Below are positions 26,231 to 35,529 of a stretch of 64,000 nt of DNA, in pieces; within the stretch, counting starts at the first letter, position 1; each line of letters begins with the position of its first letter. The position numbers and the translations under genes are program-made. Source of the DNA: a bacterium MS4 (GTDB taxonomy: Bacteria > Bacillota > Clostridia > Oscillospirales > Acutalibacteraceae); NCBI GenBank assembly GCA_000752215.1, contig CCFG01000004.1, positions 38,893 to 102,892 of the forward strand, read 5' to 3'. The notes under the pieces are model-generated. The model saw nothing but the letters and a program-made list of their open reading frames with translations, had not been told where the DNA came from and searched no databases.

Positions 26231-26674
26231 TTAGTATAAATGGAAAAACCATACAATCAGGCCGTATAAGATCGAGGCCGCGATTCCGTAAACCAGCACC
26301 GGACCCGCGATGACGAACATTTTTCCGCCCATTCCAATGACATAGCCCTCGCTTTTAAACTCCATGGCGGGAGCGACGATCGAGTTGGCGAACCCCGTAA
26401 TCGGCACCAGCGTACCGGCCCCGGCGTGCTTTGCGATATTGTCGTAGATTTTCAGCGCAGTCAGCAGCGCGCTGAGCGCGATTAAGCTGATGGAAACCCA
26501 CGCGCGCGCGTCCTTGAGCTCCAGCCCGTAGTTCATGTACAGGTTAACCAGTGCCTGTCCGAGTGTGCAGATACCGCCGCCGACCACAAACGCGAGAATG
26601 GTATTTTTCACGTATGTTGTACCGGGCGAAGCTTTATCCGCCATCTTTTTATATTCCCCTTTTGATATTGTCAT
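26231..26674 (-). CDS. spoVAC: Stage V sporulation protein AC
   Basis: 147 residues with about four membrane helices, including FVVGGGICTLGQALVNLYMN and VPITGFANSIVAPAMEFKSEG. SpoVAC is the mechanosensitive inner-membrane component of the dipicolinic-acid channel used in sporulation and germination. The start at 26674 follows AAGGAGG; a 36-codon upstream extension lies over promoter sequence and is rejected. It is first in a two-gene operon with spoVAD. Confidence 0.95.
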   Translation of the reverse strand: MTISKGEYKKMADKASPGTTYVKNTILAFVVGGGICTLGQALVNLYMNYGLELKDARAWVSISLIALSALLTALKIYDNIAKHAGAGTLVPITGFANSIVAPAMEFKSEGYVIGMGGKMFVIAGPVLVYGIAASILYGLIVWFFHLY

Positions 26675-26695
26675 CTCGGCACCTCCTTCAAAAAA

Positions 26696-26725
26696 TATTC
26701 TGCCAATCCAGCCCGCAAAATATAC
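26696..26725 (-). promoter_or_regulatory. Candidate sigma-G/sigma-F promoter of spoVAC-spoVAD
   Basis: On the minus strand, GTATA (26721-26725) matches the sigma-G -35 pattern GHATR, followed after 18 bases by CAGAATA (26696-26702), six of seven matches to the -10 pattern CATNHTA. The start codon is 21 bases further on, with AAGGAGG between. Forespore control is known for spoVA operons in Bacillus. Confidence 0.65.
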
Positions 26726-26828
26726 AAATCCGGCACGATTTTTCGGCATCTGTTTTGCGCCTATAAAGGGTTTTTTCCGCACATGGGAACCGCTTTATCA
26801 GGAAAAAATTATTTTTTTGTTAAAAAGG

Positions 26829-26857
26829 TTGGATTTTTCGACAAAATACGTTATGAT
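26829..26857 (+). promoter_or_regulatory. Promoter of the lytic transglycosylase gene
   Basis: TTGGAT (26829-26834), 17-base spacer, TATGAT (26852-26857), 45 bases before the ATG. Confidence 0.7.
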
Positions 26858-26902
26858 AAATAAAGATTCCAATATCAGGAAAATAAACTGTGGAGCATGA
26901 TC

Positions 26903-27730
26903 ATGGACAATCGTATTCTTTCCGGTTACTATAATCAAATATCCGCTCTGAACCGCACAAATGCAGCGGTTAACAAAAGTGCGGCGACCTCCGTATTTTC
27001 CAATCTGCTGCAAAATGCGATCGGCGCAGAGGACAGTCAACAGAAAAAGGGCAGCATGGACGATATCTTCCAGACCGCTGCACAGAAATATAATCTCCCG
27101 GTGAACCTGCTCAAAGCGGTCGCCAAGGTGGAATCCGGATTTGACGCGGACGCCGTTTCAAGCTGCGGCGCACAGGGCGTGATGCAGCTGATGCCGGGAA
27201 CCGCCGCCTCGCTGGGGGTGGAAAACCCTCTCGACGCGGAGCAGAACATCATGGGCGGGGCAAAATACCTGAGCCAGATGCTCGACCGGTACGACGGAGA
27301 TACCAAGCTGGCGCTCGCCGCTTACAACGCGGGCAGCGGCAACGTTGCCAAGTACGGCGGAATTCCACCGTTCAAAGAGACGCAGGCTTATATTTCCAAA
27401 GTGCTGAACGAAGCGGGCGGGGACGTTTCCGCGCCGACCGACGCACTTTCCGGTTTAAGCTCGCTTCTGAACACTTCCATTGCCGGAACGGGACTGACGG
27501 GCCTTTCGGCGCTGACCGGTTCCCCGTCGGCAGGCTCCCTGTCGGCCGGAGCCCTTTCGTCTGTTTCCTCCGGAGCCGGCGCTTCCGGCACCTCTTTCAC
27601 CTATGACGATTATCTCTCGTTCCTGCAGCTTTTTATCGTCCAGATGCAGATGAGCACCGCCCAGATGATGTCCTCAGACCTCTCGGGCCTTACGTCCTCC
27701 GACACGGACAGCTCGATGTCCCTGTTATAA
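26903..27730 (+). CDS. Lytic transglycosylase (SLT domain)
   Basis: 275 residues. The SLT/goose-lysozyme-like domain spans about residues 50-160: VAKVESGFDADAVSSCGAQG with the catalytic glutamate, GVMQLMPGTAASLGV and ALAAYNAGSGNVAKYGG. It cleaves the MurNAc-GlcNAc bond of peptidoglycan. No signal peptide is visible, as in several SLT proteins of flagellar or phage-related export; the C-terminus is a Ser/Gly/Ala-rich tail with MQMSTAQMM. The start at 26903 is preferred to the ATG six bases earlier because of its TGGAG spacing. Confidence 0.88.
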   Translation: MDNRILSGYYNQISALNRTNAAVNKSAATSVFSNLLQNAIGAEDSQQKKGSMDDIFQTAAQKYNLPVNLLKAVAKVESGFDADAVSSCGAQGVMQLMPGTAASLGVENPLDAEQNIMGGAKYLSQMLDRYDGDTKLALAAYNAGSGNVAKYGGIPPFKETQAYISKVLNEAGGDVSAPTDALSGLSSLLNTSIAGTGLTGLSALTGSPSAGSLSAGALSSVSSGAGASGTSFTYDDYLSFLQLFIVQMQMSTAQMMSSDLSGLTSSDTDSSMSLL

Positions 27731-27744
27731 TAAAATTGTCATAA

Positions 27745-27787
27745 AAATCCCCTTTCCAACCGGCAAACGGCATTGGAAAGGGGATTT
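27745..27787. terminator. Terminator after the lytic transglycosylase gene
   Basis: A perfect 15-bp stem (AAATCCCCTTTCCAA / TTGGAAAGGGGATTT) followed by GTTGTT. Located 15 bases after the stop codon. Confidence 0.85.
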
Positions 27788-27827
27788 GTTGTTCGTATTT
27801 AAGGAACTCCTTCCGTCGCGCCGAGCA

Positions 27828-28160
27828 CGCCACCTCCCTCACGGAGGGAGGCAGGGGTCCTCTTATTAAGGCTCCCTCTTTGAGGGAGCTGACAGGCGAA
27901 GCCTGCCTGAGGGAGTTTAACCTTCTTTTCCGTATCCCCTCGTCAATGAAAACCCCAGCAATTTCTTATCGCATATAGAAACTTTGGGGATACCTTGGGA
28001 GTGCAGGGGGATTTTATGGAACCCTCCCGCCAGGAATTTAAAATCCCCCTGCGCGTCCTTTGCCTACTTTCGGACAAGAGCGAAAGTAGGGGCCCGCCCG
28101 GCCTGAGGGCAGGACCATGCGGTCGGCAAGCGCCTACGGCGATGCTCTCAGATAGTTATC
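27828..28160. repeat. Intergenic repeat island with four hairpins
   Basis: No gene is seen. Four inverted repeats follow each other: CCTCCCTC/GAGGGAGG (27833-27851); CTCCCTCTTTGAGGGAG plus GGCGAAGCCTGCC with GAGGGAG (about 27869-27918), a common motif in gut Clostridia; GCAGGGGGATTTT at 28003-28015 with AAAATCCCCCTGC at 28040-28052; and CCTACTTTCG at 28063-28072 with CGAAAGTAGG at 28081-28090. A GCGCCTACGGCG-type tail at about 28130 recurs near 58.8 kb. Confidence 0.8.
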
Positions 28161-28227
28161 TGTTGAATTACGACGATACGTTCATGGCAGAGGGAAATCA
28201 AGAGAGAGCCAATCGCGGGATCGACGA

Positions 28228-30126
28228 TTACAGCGATTCGATCTCCCTAAGCCAGAGAGCGGAAGAAGCGTCGCTGGGCATCCGCCAGTCCCCGCGGGGG
28301 GACAGCGTGACGCTGCCGACCTTTGGGCCGTCCGGCAGGCAGGAACGCTTGAACTGGTGCGTAAAAAACCGCTGGTAAAAGGTCGTCAGCCATTTTTTGA
28401 TCGTCGCGCCGTCGTAGGTCCCGACAAACGCGCTCTGCGCCATACGGTAAATCTTCGCGGGCGTGAACCCGAAGCGAAGCATGTAGTACAGGAAGAAATC
28501 ATGCAGCTCGTAGGGACCGACAATATTTTCCGTTTTCTGGGCGATGACCCCGTTTTCCGGCGGGAGAAGCTCCGGGCTGACCGGAGTGTCCAGCACGTCC
28601 TCCAGCAGCGCGCACAGTTCTTTGCCGCTGTTGATGGCGGCGTGATGCACAAGATGCCGCACCAGCGTTTTGGGGATGGAGCAGTTCACGCTGTACATGG
28701 ACATAATGTCGCCGTTATAGGTGGCCCAGCCGAGCGCGACCTCCGACAGGTCGCCCGTGCCGATAACCAGCCCGCCGCACTGATTCGCCAGGTCCATCAG
28801 GACCTGCGTGCGTTCGCGCGCCTGCGCGTTCTCATAGGTGACGTCGCGCACGTTCGGGTCGTGGCCGATATCCTCGAAATGCCTGGATACCGATTCTCCG
28901 ATGGGAATCTCCTTCAGGGTGACCCCCAGCATTTCGGAAAGGCGCTGGGCATTGCCTTTGGTCCGCTTCGTCGTGCCGAAGCCGGGCATCGTGACCGCCA
29001 GAATCCCCTTGCGGTCCAGCTTTAAAAGGTCGAACGCGCGCACAATGACAAGCAGGGCAAGCGTGGAATCCAGCCCGCCTGAAACGCCGATCACCGCGCA
29101 TTTGGAGCCGGTGTGCTTCAGCCTCGTCTTGAGGCCCGCAGCCTGCATGTTCAGGATCATTTCGCACCGCTCGCTCAAATCTTTGGTATCGTCCGGCACA
29201 AAGGGAAGCGCCGGGAATTTCCGCTCCAGCTCAGGATCGGGCATGTCCATGTCAAAGCCGACCTCACAGGCTTCTCCCGCATTTGACCACGTGGTGGTGC
29301 GCAGGCGTTCCTGAAGCATGCGCTGCAGGTCGACATCCGCCACGGTCAGCCCCGTCGTAAACAGCTTCGACTCGGCAAGGACCGTTCCGTTTTCTGCAAT
29401 CACGTTGTGCCCGGAGTACACCAGGTCGGTGGAGGACTCTCCTTCCCCGGCGTCGGCGTAGGCGTAGGCCGCGAGCAGCCGCGCGGACTGCCCGTTGACC
29501 AGATTGCGGCGGTAGGGCGCCTTCCCGATGATTTCGTCGCTCGCGGACGGGTTGAGCAGCAGGGTTGCCCCGCACTGCGCCAGCTGCGCGGATGGCGGGC
29601 AGCAGGTCCACAGGTCCTCACAGATTTCCACGCCGACCACCAGCTCCGGCGCGCTTTCGCACCGAAAAATCAGGCTGTTTCCCAGCGGAACGGTCTCGCC
29701 GCAGAAGCGGGTTTCCGCGTACGCGGGCGCGGGCGTGAAATGCCTGGCTTCATAAAATTCGCTGTAATTTGGAATGCTGCTCTTGGCCGGCAGCCCCAGC
29801 AGCTTCCCGCGGCAGATAACCGCCGCACAGTTGTAAAGGTCCGCCCCGACCGGGACGGGAAGACCGATCACCGCGAGCAGGTTCATCCCGCGGGTCTGCT
29901 CCAGAAGTTCGCCGAGCGCCTTCTGCGCGGCGGAAATCAGCGTGCGGTCGCGGAACAGATCGCCGCAGGTGTACCCGGTCAGGCAGAGCTCCGGGAAAAC
30001 CACCGCGGCCACCCCGCGCTTTTCGCACTCGCGCATCTGATCGAGAATCTGATTTTTATTATATTCACAATCGGCAACCTTAATGGACGGCGTTGCCGCC
30101 GCCACCCTGAAAAAACCGTCCTTCAT
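28228..30126 (-). CDS. nadE: Glutamine-dependent NAD+ synthetase
   Basis: About 632 residues. The N-terminal nitrilase-type glutaminase has the catalytic Glu (VVFPELCLTGYTCGDLF) and nucleophile Cys (VVGVEICEDLW). The C-terminal synthetase has the P-loop VSGGLDSTLALLV, GTGDLSEVALGWATYNGD and the NCSIPKTLVRHLV segment. It makes NAD+ from deamido-NAD+, ATP and glutamine-derived ammonia. The ATG at 30126 is chosen; a GTG at 30138 would add four residues, and neither has a clear ribosome binding site. It lies 86 bases after a membrane protein gene on the same strand. Confidence 0.95.
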   Translation of the reverse strand: MKDGFFRVAAATPSIKVADCEYNKNQILDQMRECEKRGVAAVVFPELCLTGYTCGDLFRDRTLISAAQKALGELLEQTRGMNLLAVIGLPVPVGADLYNCAAVICRGKLLGLPAKSSIPNYSEFYEARHFTPAPAYAETRFCGETVPLGNSLIFRCESAPELVVGVEICEDLWTCCPPSAQLAQCGATLLLNPSASDEIIGKAPYRRNLVNGQSARLLAAYAYADAGEGESSTDLVYSGHNVIAENGTVLAESKLFTTGLTVADVDLQRMLQERLRTTTWSNAGEACEVGFDMDMPDPELERKFPALPFVPDDTKDLSERCEMILNMQAAGLKTRLKHTGSKCAVIGVSGGLDSTLALLVIVRAFDLLKLDRKGILAVTMPGFGTTKRTKGNAQRLSEMLGVTLKEIPIGESVSRHFEDIGHDPNVRDVTYENAQARERTQVLMDLANQCGGLVIGTGDLSEVALGWATYNGDIMSMYSVNCSIPKTLVRHLVHHAAINSGKELCALLEDVLDTPVSPELLPPENGVIAQKTENIVGPYELHDFFLYYMLRFGFTPAKIYRMAQSAFVGTYDGATIKKWLTTFYQRFFTHQFKRSCLPDGPKVGSVTLSPRGDWRMPSDASSALWLREIESL

Positions 30127-30212
30127 GTAACACGGCACCGGGCCTGTCCCGTTTCCTGCGCCGCAGCATACGGAAAACCCAATGCCTGCCCCCTCCCATG
30201 ATAAAATTACTA

Positions 30213-31262
30213 TTATGAAGATCTTCCATGCGGGCTTCTCTTCCCGCTTTTCCGGTCCAGCCCGGCAAAAAACGCCCCGACGATGATACAGGAATAATAA
30301 GCGGTAAACCGCCAGAGCAGCATGGCCTGATGAAGAATGTCCTGCCCGAAAAAGATCTGAAAAATAACCAGAAAACTGCCTTCCGCCGCCCCCGCGGCAC
30401 CCGGCAGCGGCGTATAGGTGGAAATCATGGTGACAAAGCTCTGCGCCGCCACCATATCCACAAACGGTGCGCCGGGACTGTGAAAAGCCTTATAGATAAA
30501 AAAAGGCACCGCGAAAACGGCGGTAAGCTGAACCGCGGTGTACGCGTACACTTTTCCTTTCATCCGCCGGTTTCCCATCATGGCTCTGTTGTTTTTCATG
30601 TAAAATTCCAGCTGGCTTTTTACCTTCTCGTCGGCCTGCTTCGGATTTTTCACAATATGGAGCTTGGTCAGAACCCACACGCAGCTATGGATCAGCCTTG
30701 TGGTGAAAGCCGGGCTGTGGGTAAATAAAAGAAGCAGGACCACCACCGCGGACTGACAGAGAAAACCGACGACCGCCAGCGCCATAAAGCTCTGGATCTT
30801 ACTGCGGAAAAACGAATATTTGATCAGGATGACCGCCATGGAATAAACGGTGATGGAAATCTGATAAACCAAAAATTTGCGCACCAAAGCGGACAGAGCG
30901 ATCCCGGAGGCAACACCCTGCCTTGTCAGAGCAAGCACCTGCATCGGCTGGCCGGCCGCCGCGAACGGCGACACGGAGTTGAAATACTGTCCGACCATCG
31001 TCACCTTAAAGGCATGCCGGAAGCCGTACTCCCCGTGACAGGAAGCGGCGACAAGATTTTGGGTGACAAGGCCTTCCATCATCCAGCTGAGCACCACACA
31101 GCCAAAAGCGCCCAGAAGCCAGTACGGGTCAAGCGTATGAAAGCTGTACAGCAGAGTAAGCAGATGATTGTCCGTAAGACAGAAATAGGCCAGCAACCCC
31201 AAAGTCAGCGCAAAAAGCGCAATCCGAAATATTTTAGACGGCCTGTTTCTGCTCTCGCTCAT
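30213..31262 (-). CDS. Flippase-like membrane protein (LPG synthase TM-domain / UPF0104 family)
   Basis: 349 residues, about seven to eight membrane helices. It resembles the integral membrane domain of MprF and stand-alone YbhN-type proteins: SWMMEGLVTQNL, VTMVGQYFNSVSPFAAAGQPMQ and PLPGAAGAAEGSFLVIF are the conserved segments. These proteins are linked with transport of phospholipids or lipid-linked sugars; no aminoacyl-transferase domain is present. GGAG lies close before the ATG. It is 24 bases after a GT2 gene, so the two are probably co-transcribed. Confidence 0.88.
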   Translation of the reverse strand: MSESRNRPSKIFRIALFALTLGLLAYFCLTDNHLLTLLYSFHTLDPYWLLGAFGCVVLSWMMEGLVTQNLVAASCHGEYGFRHAFKVTMVGQYFNSVSPFAAAGQPMQVLALTRQGVASGIALSALVRKFLVYQISITVYSMAVILIKYSFFRSKIQSFMALAVVGFLCQSAVVVLLLLFTHSPAFTTRLIHSCVWVLTKLHIVKNPKQADEKVKSQLEFYMKNNRAMMGNRRMKGKVYAYTAVQLTAVFAVPFFIYKAFHSPGAPFVDMVAAQSFVTMISTYTPLPGAAGAAEGSFLVIFQIFFGQDILHQAMLLWRFTAYYSCIIVGAFFAGLDRKSGKRSPHGRSS

Positions 31263-31286
31263 ATTCTCCGTTTACTCCCACTTTCT

Positions 31287-32276
31287 TCAGCGGGTGGAGT
31301 AGTCCTTTTCCAGCTTTTCGGGAGCATCCACCACATCCGGCAGCTCGCTGAACATGGTCGTAGGACTGAACTCATCCGCGGAATAATGCCTGATGGCACG
31401 CGATATTCGGCGCATGTTGGCCATGCACCCACGCATACATTTTTTCTCATTATGCAGCTTTAATACATACAAATAACAGCAGGCGCATGTTTTTCTGGTG
31501 AGCGCCAGATAGCTCTTCTTGTATTTTTCGTAAAGCCCGTTTTTTTCCAGCGAAATACGGACCATGGCGATCGCACGGATGAAGTCGTTGATCTTGTCCG
31601 CATTCATGGTGGCCAAGGTGCTGGCCGGATGCTGATTGTAGTAGTAGAGCGGGCGGTCGATGACGACCACCTGGTTTGCATGTACAAAAATTTTGTTCGC
31701 AACGGCCATATCTTCAAAGCACATGGTCGGGAACTTGATATCATAATCTGTAAAAAGGGAGCGTTTATACATCTTATTCCAAACAAGGCTCTGAATTTCC
31801 ACATCGCGCAAAAGCTTTTTCATCGCCTCGGCGGGCTTCAGAATCCCGCGGCAGCGGAACGGATATTCAAACAGGAAATCATTTTCAACAAAGTGGAAAT
31901 AGTAATAACAGCAGGCGATATCGCTGCCCGTGTCCACACAGGCATTGTACAGCTCTTCCAGATAAGTGGGCGAGACATAGTCGTCGCTGTCCACAAAACA
32001 GACGTATTCGCCGCGCGCGGCCGCAAGACCGTTGTTGCGCGCATTGGCGATGCCGCCGTTTTTCTGGTCAACCACCTTCACAAAATCGTATCGTTCCTCA
32101 AAACGACGGAGGATATCAAGGGAATCGTCTTTGGAGCCGTCATTGACGGCGATAATTTCAAAATCGCTAAATGTCTGGCCGACCAAAGAAGACAGGCATT
32201 TGCCGATATATTTTTCAACATTGTAGACCGGTATGATAATGCTAATCTTCGGTGCAGCTACCTTTTCAGACAACAT
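31287..32276 (-). CDS. Glycosyltransferase family 2
   Basis: 329 residues. The GT-A core starts ISIIIPVYNVEKYIGKCLSS, with IIAVNDGSKDDSLDIL, NGGIANARNNGLAAARGEYV and the DXD motif in FVDSDDYVSP, around residues 10-100. The later CFEDMAVANKIF is a typical acceptor-domain motif. It transfers an activated sugar to a polysaccharide or teichoic-acid-like polymer; the exact sugar is unknown. AAAGGA precedes the ATG. Co-oriented with the flippase-like gene downstream. Confidence 0.92.
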   Translation of the reverse strand: MLSEKVAAPKISIIIPVYNVEKYIGKCLSSLVGQTFSDFEIIAVNDGSKDDSLDILRRFEERYDFVKVVDQKNGGIANARNNGLAAARGEYVCFVDSDDYVSPTYLEELYNACVDTGSDIACCYYYFHFVENDFLFEYPFRCRGILKPAEAMKKLLRDVEIQSLVWNKMYKRSLFTDYDIKFPTMCFEDMAVANKIFVHANQVVVIDRPLYYYNQHPASTLATMNADKINDFIRAIAMVRISLEKNGLYEKYKKSYLALTRKTCACCYLYVLKLHNEKKCMRGCMANMRRISRAIRHYSADEFSPTTMFSELPDVVDAPEKLEKDYSTR

Positions 32277-32436
32277 CAGCTCATCCTTTCTTGGCCTGCG
32301 GCAAAACAGCCGCCTTTTTGGAATTGTATCGTTTTAAACAGTCTGTTGTTTATTTTGTTTACGTAATGAAAGAATATCCTGTTCGTCTTTCTCATTTTTG
32401 CAGAAATAAGACAAAAAGTCAAGTCCAATTTAAAAC

Positions 32437-32462
32437 CAGGGTGCAGCCTGAGCCACACCCTG
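32437..32462 (-). terminator. Terminator of the VanW-family gene
   Basis: CAGGGTG / CACCCTG stem with TTTTAAATT following on the minus strand, ten bases after the VanW stop codon. Confidence 0.75.
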
Positions 32463-32471
32463 AAAAGCCGG

Positions 32472-34124
32472 TTATTCGGGAATGATAATGTTCGCCGGAA
32501 CCGTGTCGGACTCGGTGTCATCGGACTGCCCGCCGTTGTCCTGATCCGCCTGGGAGGACGCGGGGGATGAACTGCCCGCACCCGGCGAAGAGGAAGAACC
32601 TGCCGGTTTAGAGGAACTGGCGGGCGGTTTGGAAGAACTTGCCGGTTTGGAGGAAGCGGTGGACGCGGGATTGCCGCTCACCGTTGTTCCGGGACCCATG
32701 GAATAATACGCGGGCTGCGCACGATAATAGGAGGAGGACAGGTTTTCCGTTTTTACCACGATGCCGTTTTTATAAAAAACGCGCTGCGCGGTCGCCCTTG
32801 CCCCTGTACGTGCTTTGGAGTCCAGCTTGACGACCCCTTTGGCCAGCGTTTTGTCAACAATGTATTTCGGGGTGGTCGGCGCGGCAATCGTCTCTGTCTT
32901 CTGCGAGGTGACGGTAATGCTGTCATAATCCGGCGACTGGTACCCGTAAAAAGTTACGGTAAGCACCTTTCCCTTGATACCGGAGACAATGTAGATGGGA
33001 TATTCCGTGGGATTCTGGAATTTGAAATCCAGATCCGGGTAACTGACCGCGGCGTCCTGGCCGATTGGGCAGTAGGTAGACTGAAGCGTATGGTTGGATC
33101 GCTGTGTGATCTTCATGTTGGAACGGAGCGCCGCGCCGTAAACGGTAGTGGACGCCTGACAGATTCCGCCGCCGTAGGACTGGATCAGCCTGCCGTTCAG
33201 AATCGCTCCCGCCTCAAGGAAGCCGCTTGCCTTGCTGGTAGAGTCGCCTACGATCCCGTTGAAGGAAAACGTGCCGCCCGCCGGAATACTGGTTCCGTTG
33301 ATTTTGGAGAGGGCCAGCGCCATATTATGAGTGCCGTTCGCGTTGTTGGTGGACGTGGTGCTGTAGGTCCCCAGCTTCTGCAGGTGGCTTTTTACCTCAG
33401 CAATGGTTTTGCTGAACGGAACCACCGTCGTCGGTACTTCCACCGTTCCGGTGCGGGGTCCGTTGATCAGCGCTTCCACCTGTGTGTAAAGCCTGTTTTC
33501 ATCGACCGCAAGGCCGTTTTTACCGTCGGTATAACGGAAGGTCGCGGTGTTCGTATCAAAGGAGGCCACCGTCGCGTCGACCGGGTCATAGGAAATTCCC
33601 TTGACGGTCTCTTTCAGCTTGGCGTCCAGATTATCGTAATTCATCGTATTGATGACATTGTACGTTTTAGGAGCAGTCTGCAGCGCCAGCACCTGCTGAT
33701 AGCGCTCTTCCCTGTCCCCCGTGCGCGCATAGGCATACGCCTCTTTCAGCACGGCGTCCGTATTGAACTGGAAGTTGAGGTCATCCTCGGTCAGCTGCCA
33801 GGTTTTATTCTGATAAACGATCCTGATATCGTATTTATCGCGCAGTCCGGGCTCGACCGCGGTAACGGCAGCTTTGGCCTGCTCCATGGTCTTTCCGCCC
33901 AGATCGACGCCGGCGACGACGATTCCCTTATAAAAGGTATCCACGTCAATTGCCGCCGAAACCTCCTGGCGGTGCCGATAAGCCTCATACAGCTGTTTGC
34001 CGAACAGGCCGCCGACCGTAGCAAGCAGGACCACCCCGGCAATCACAGCCGCGATCCTTGCGCGTTTTTTCCCGCCGGAGTTCGGCGCCCCGGAAGAAAT
34101 GTCAATCATGTTTGCATCGGTCAT
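32472..34124 (-). CDS. VanW-family cell-wall protein
   Basis: 550 residues. A signal-anchor helix (AAVIAGVVLLATVGGLF, about residues 23-40) leads to two repeats of the putative peptidoglycan-binding domain PF12229 (VAGVDLGGKTMEQAKAAV), then the VanW domain with AGGTFSFNGIVGDSTSKASGF and QSYGGGICQASTTVYGAALRS near residues 280-330. The C-terminus, from about residue 475, is a Ser/Pro/Lys low-complexity tail. VanW proteins occur in glycopeptide-resistance operons and widely elsewhere; their activity is not established. No van genes are nearby. GGGAGG precedes the ATG. Confidence 0.92.
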   Translation of the reverse strand: MTDANMIDISSGAPNSGGKKRARIAAVIAGVVLLATVGGLFGKQLYEAYRHRQEVSAAIDVDTFYKGIVVAGVDLGGKTMEQAKAAVTAVEPGLRDKYDIRIVYQNKTWQLTEDDLNFQFNTDAVLKEAYAYARTGDREERYQQVLALQTAPKTYNVINTMNYDNLDAKLKETVKGISYDPVDATVASFDTNTATFRYTDGKNGLAVDENRLYTQVEALINGPRTGTVEVPTTVVPFSKTIAEVKSHLQKLGTYSTTSTNNANGTHNMALALSKINGTSIPAGGTFSFNGIVGDSTSKASGFLEAGAILNGRLIQSYGGGICQASTTVYGAALRSNMKITQRSNHTLQSTYCPIGQDAAVSYPDLDFKFQNPTEYPIYIVSGIKGKVLTVTFYGYQSPDYDSITVTSQKTETIAAPTTPKYIVDKTLAKGVVKLDSKARTGARATAQRVFYKNGIVVKTENLSSSYYRAQPAYYSMGPGTTVSGNPASTASSKPASSSKPPASSSKPAGSSSSPGAGSSSPASSQADQDNGGQSDDTESDTVPANIIIPE

Positions 34125-34270
34125 ATTGGGCCTCCCAAATAACAGTAAATTCTCAAGTTGCTGATAAATCCTCAGAATGCTGGTATCATTATATAACGCG
34201 GCCCTGTAAAAGTAAAGTTACAGCTTTATAACCGTCTGCGGGCTGTGGGCGGGACTTTGAGGGAATTTCA

Positions 34271-34300
34271 TTGGCAACTTTTATAAATATATGATATAAT
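34271..34300 (+). promoter_or_regulatory. Promoter of the diacylglycerol glycosyltransferase gene
   Basis: TTGGCA (34271-34276), 18-base spacer, TATAAT (34295-34300). The leader is about 100 nt, with no recognised riboswitch. Confidence 0.75.
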
Positions 34301-34407
34301 TACCAAAGATATGGCAATCCGGAAAAAACGGTTACAGGTTTCCCGTTTCTTTTCAGATCAGCCGCAGTATGATGGGAAATACGATCCCTGACTAAAGGAG
34401 GATTGGT

Positions 34408-35529
34408 GTGAAGATCTTAATTCTTTCGGCTGCAACGGGCGGAGGACATCTGAGAGCCTCCCATGCCATTGAAAAATATATTGCAGAAAATTCCACGGGC
34501 AACGAGGTGGCCGTGGTCGACGCGCTGAAAAGCATCAACGCCATATTGGACAAGACGGTCTGCGAGGGGTACCATTTTCTGGCAACCAAAACGCCGAAGG
34601 TGTTTGGGCAGCTTTACCGGAAAACCAATCAGGAAAGCCTGCTTGCCAATCTGGTAACCCGTTTTTCCAGCGCGTTCAGCCAAAAACTGATTCCTTTGAT
34701 GGAGGAGCAGAAGCCCGACGTGATTATCTCCACTCATCCGTTTGCAACGGAAATGGTTTCCCACTTAAAGGGCAAAGGGATTGTAAAGGCCCCGCTGATC
34801 TGCCTGATGACGGATTACGGCCCGCACCGGGCGTGGATTGCGGAGCATGTGGACGCATATATCGTTTCCACAAAGGATATGATTCCGGAAATGAACGCGA
34901 TGGGCGTCCCCACCGAAAAGATTTATCCGTTCGGCATTCCCGTGGGAGATGTTTTCTACAGCGAGGGCAACAGGCCCGCCCTGCTGAAAAAATTCGGTCT
35001 GGACGAGGACCTGCCGACCATCCTGATTATGGCGGGCAGCTTCGGCGTCACCAACATCATGAAAATCTATAAGCACCTGACACAGCTTCCCATCGAGTTT
35101 CAGGCGATCGTCATCACCGGCCGCAACCAGAAGCTGTACGAGGCTTTCGCCCCGGTGATCGCGCAGAGCCCCAAAAAGACCAAGCTGGTCTTTTTCACCG
35201 ACGAAGTGGAAAACTATATGCACGCGTCCGACCTGATTATCACCAAGCCCGGCGGGCTGACCGTTTCGGAAGCGCTTGCGTGCAACATCCCGCTGGCGGT
35301 GTTTGACGCGATTCCCGGTCAGGAGGAGGATAACGCAAACTTCCTGCTTTCCCACAACATGGCGGTCAAGCTGGAAAAAGGCGTCGATCCCGGCGAAACC
35401 ATCCTTTCCCTGCTGGCGGACAACCGGCGGCTGGAGGAAATGCGGGCGTCTTTGAAGACCTTTGACACGTCCCAGTCAGGGAAAAACATTTTTTCGCTGA
35501 TCAACGAACTGTCGGAGCGCAATTCATAA
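34408..35529 (+). CDS. MGDG-synthase-type (UgtP-like) glycosyltransferase
   Basis: 373 residues, GT-B fold. The N-terminus ILILSAATGGGHLRASHAIE is the diagnostic MGDG synthase/UgtP motif, and the donor-site ITKPGGLTVSEALACNIPL lies near residue 280. Family members transfer glucose or galactose to diacylglycerol, making membrane glycolipids and the lipoteichoic-acid anchor. The GTG start at 34408 has AAAGGAGG seven bases upstream. It is monocistronic and followed by a dispersed hairpin element. Confidence 0.9.
   Translation: MKILILSAATGGGHLRASHAIEKYIAENSTGNEVAVVDALKSINAILDKTVCEGYHFLATKTPKVFGQLYRKTNQESLLANLVTRFSSAFSQKLIPLMEEQKPDVIISTHPFATEMVSHLKGKGIVKAPLICLMTDYGPHRAWIAEHVDAYIVSTKDMIPEMNAMGVPTEKIYPFGIPVGDVFYSEGNRPALLKKFGLDEDLPTILIMAGSFGVTNIMKIYKHLTQLPIEFQAIVITGRNQKLYEAFAPVIAQSPKKTKLVFFTDEVENYMHASDLIITKPGGLTVSEALACNIPLAVFDAIPGQEEDNANFLLSHNMAVKLEKGVDPGETILSLLADNRRLEEMRASLKTFDTSQSGKNIFSLINELSERNS

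Noticed and set aside
27828..28160. CRISPR array
   Set aside because: The repeats are different inverted repeats, not regularly spaced direct repeats, and no cas gene is in the window.
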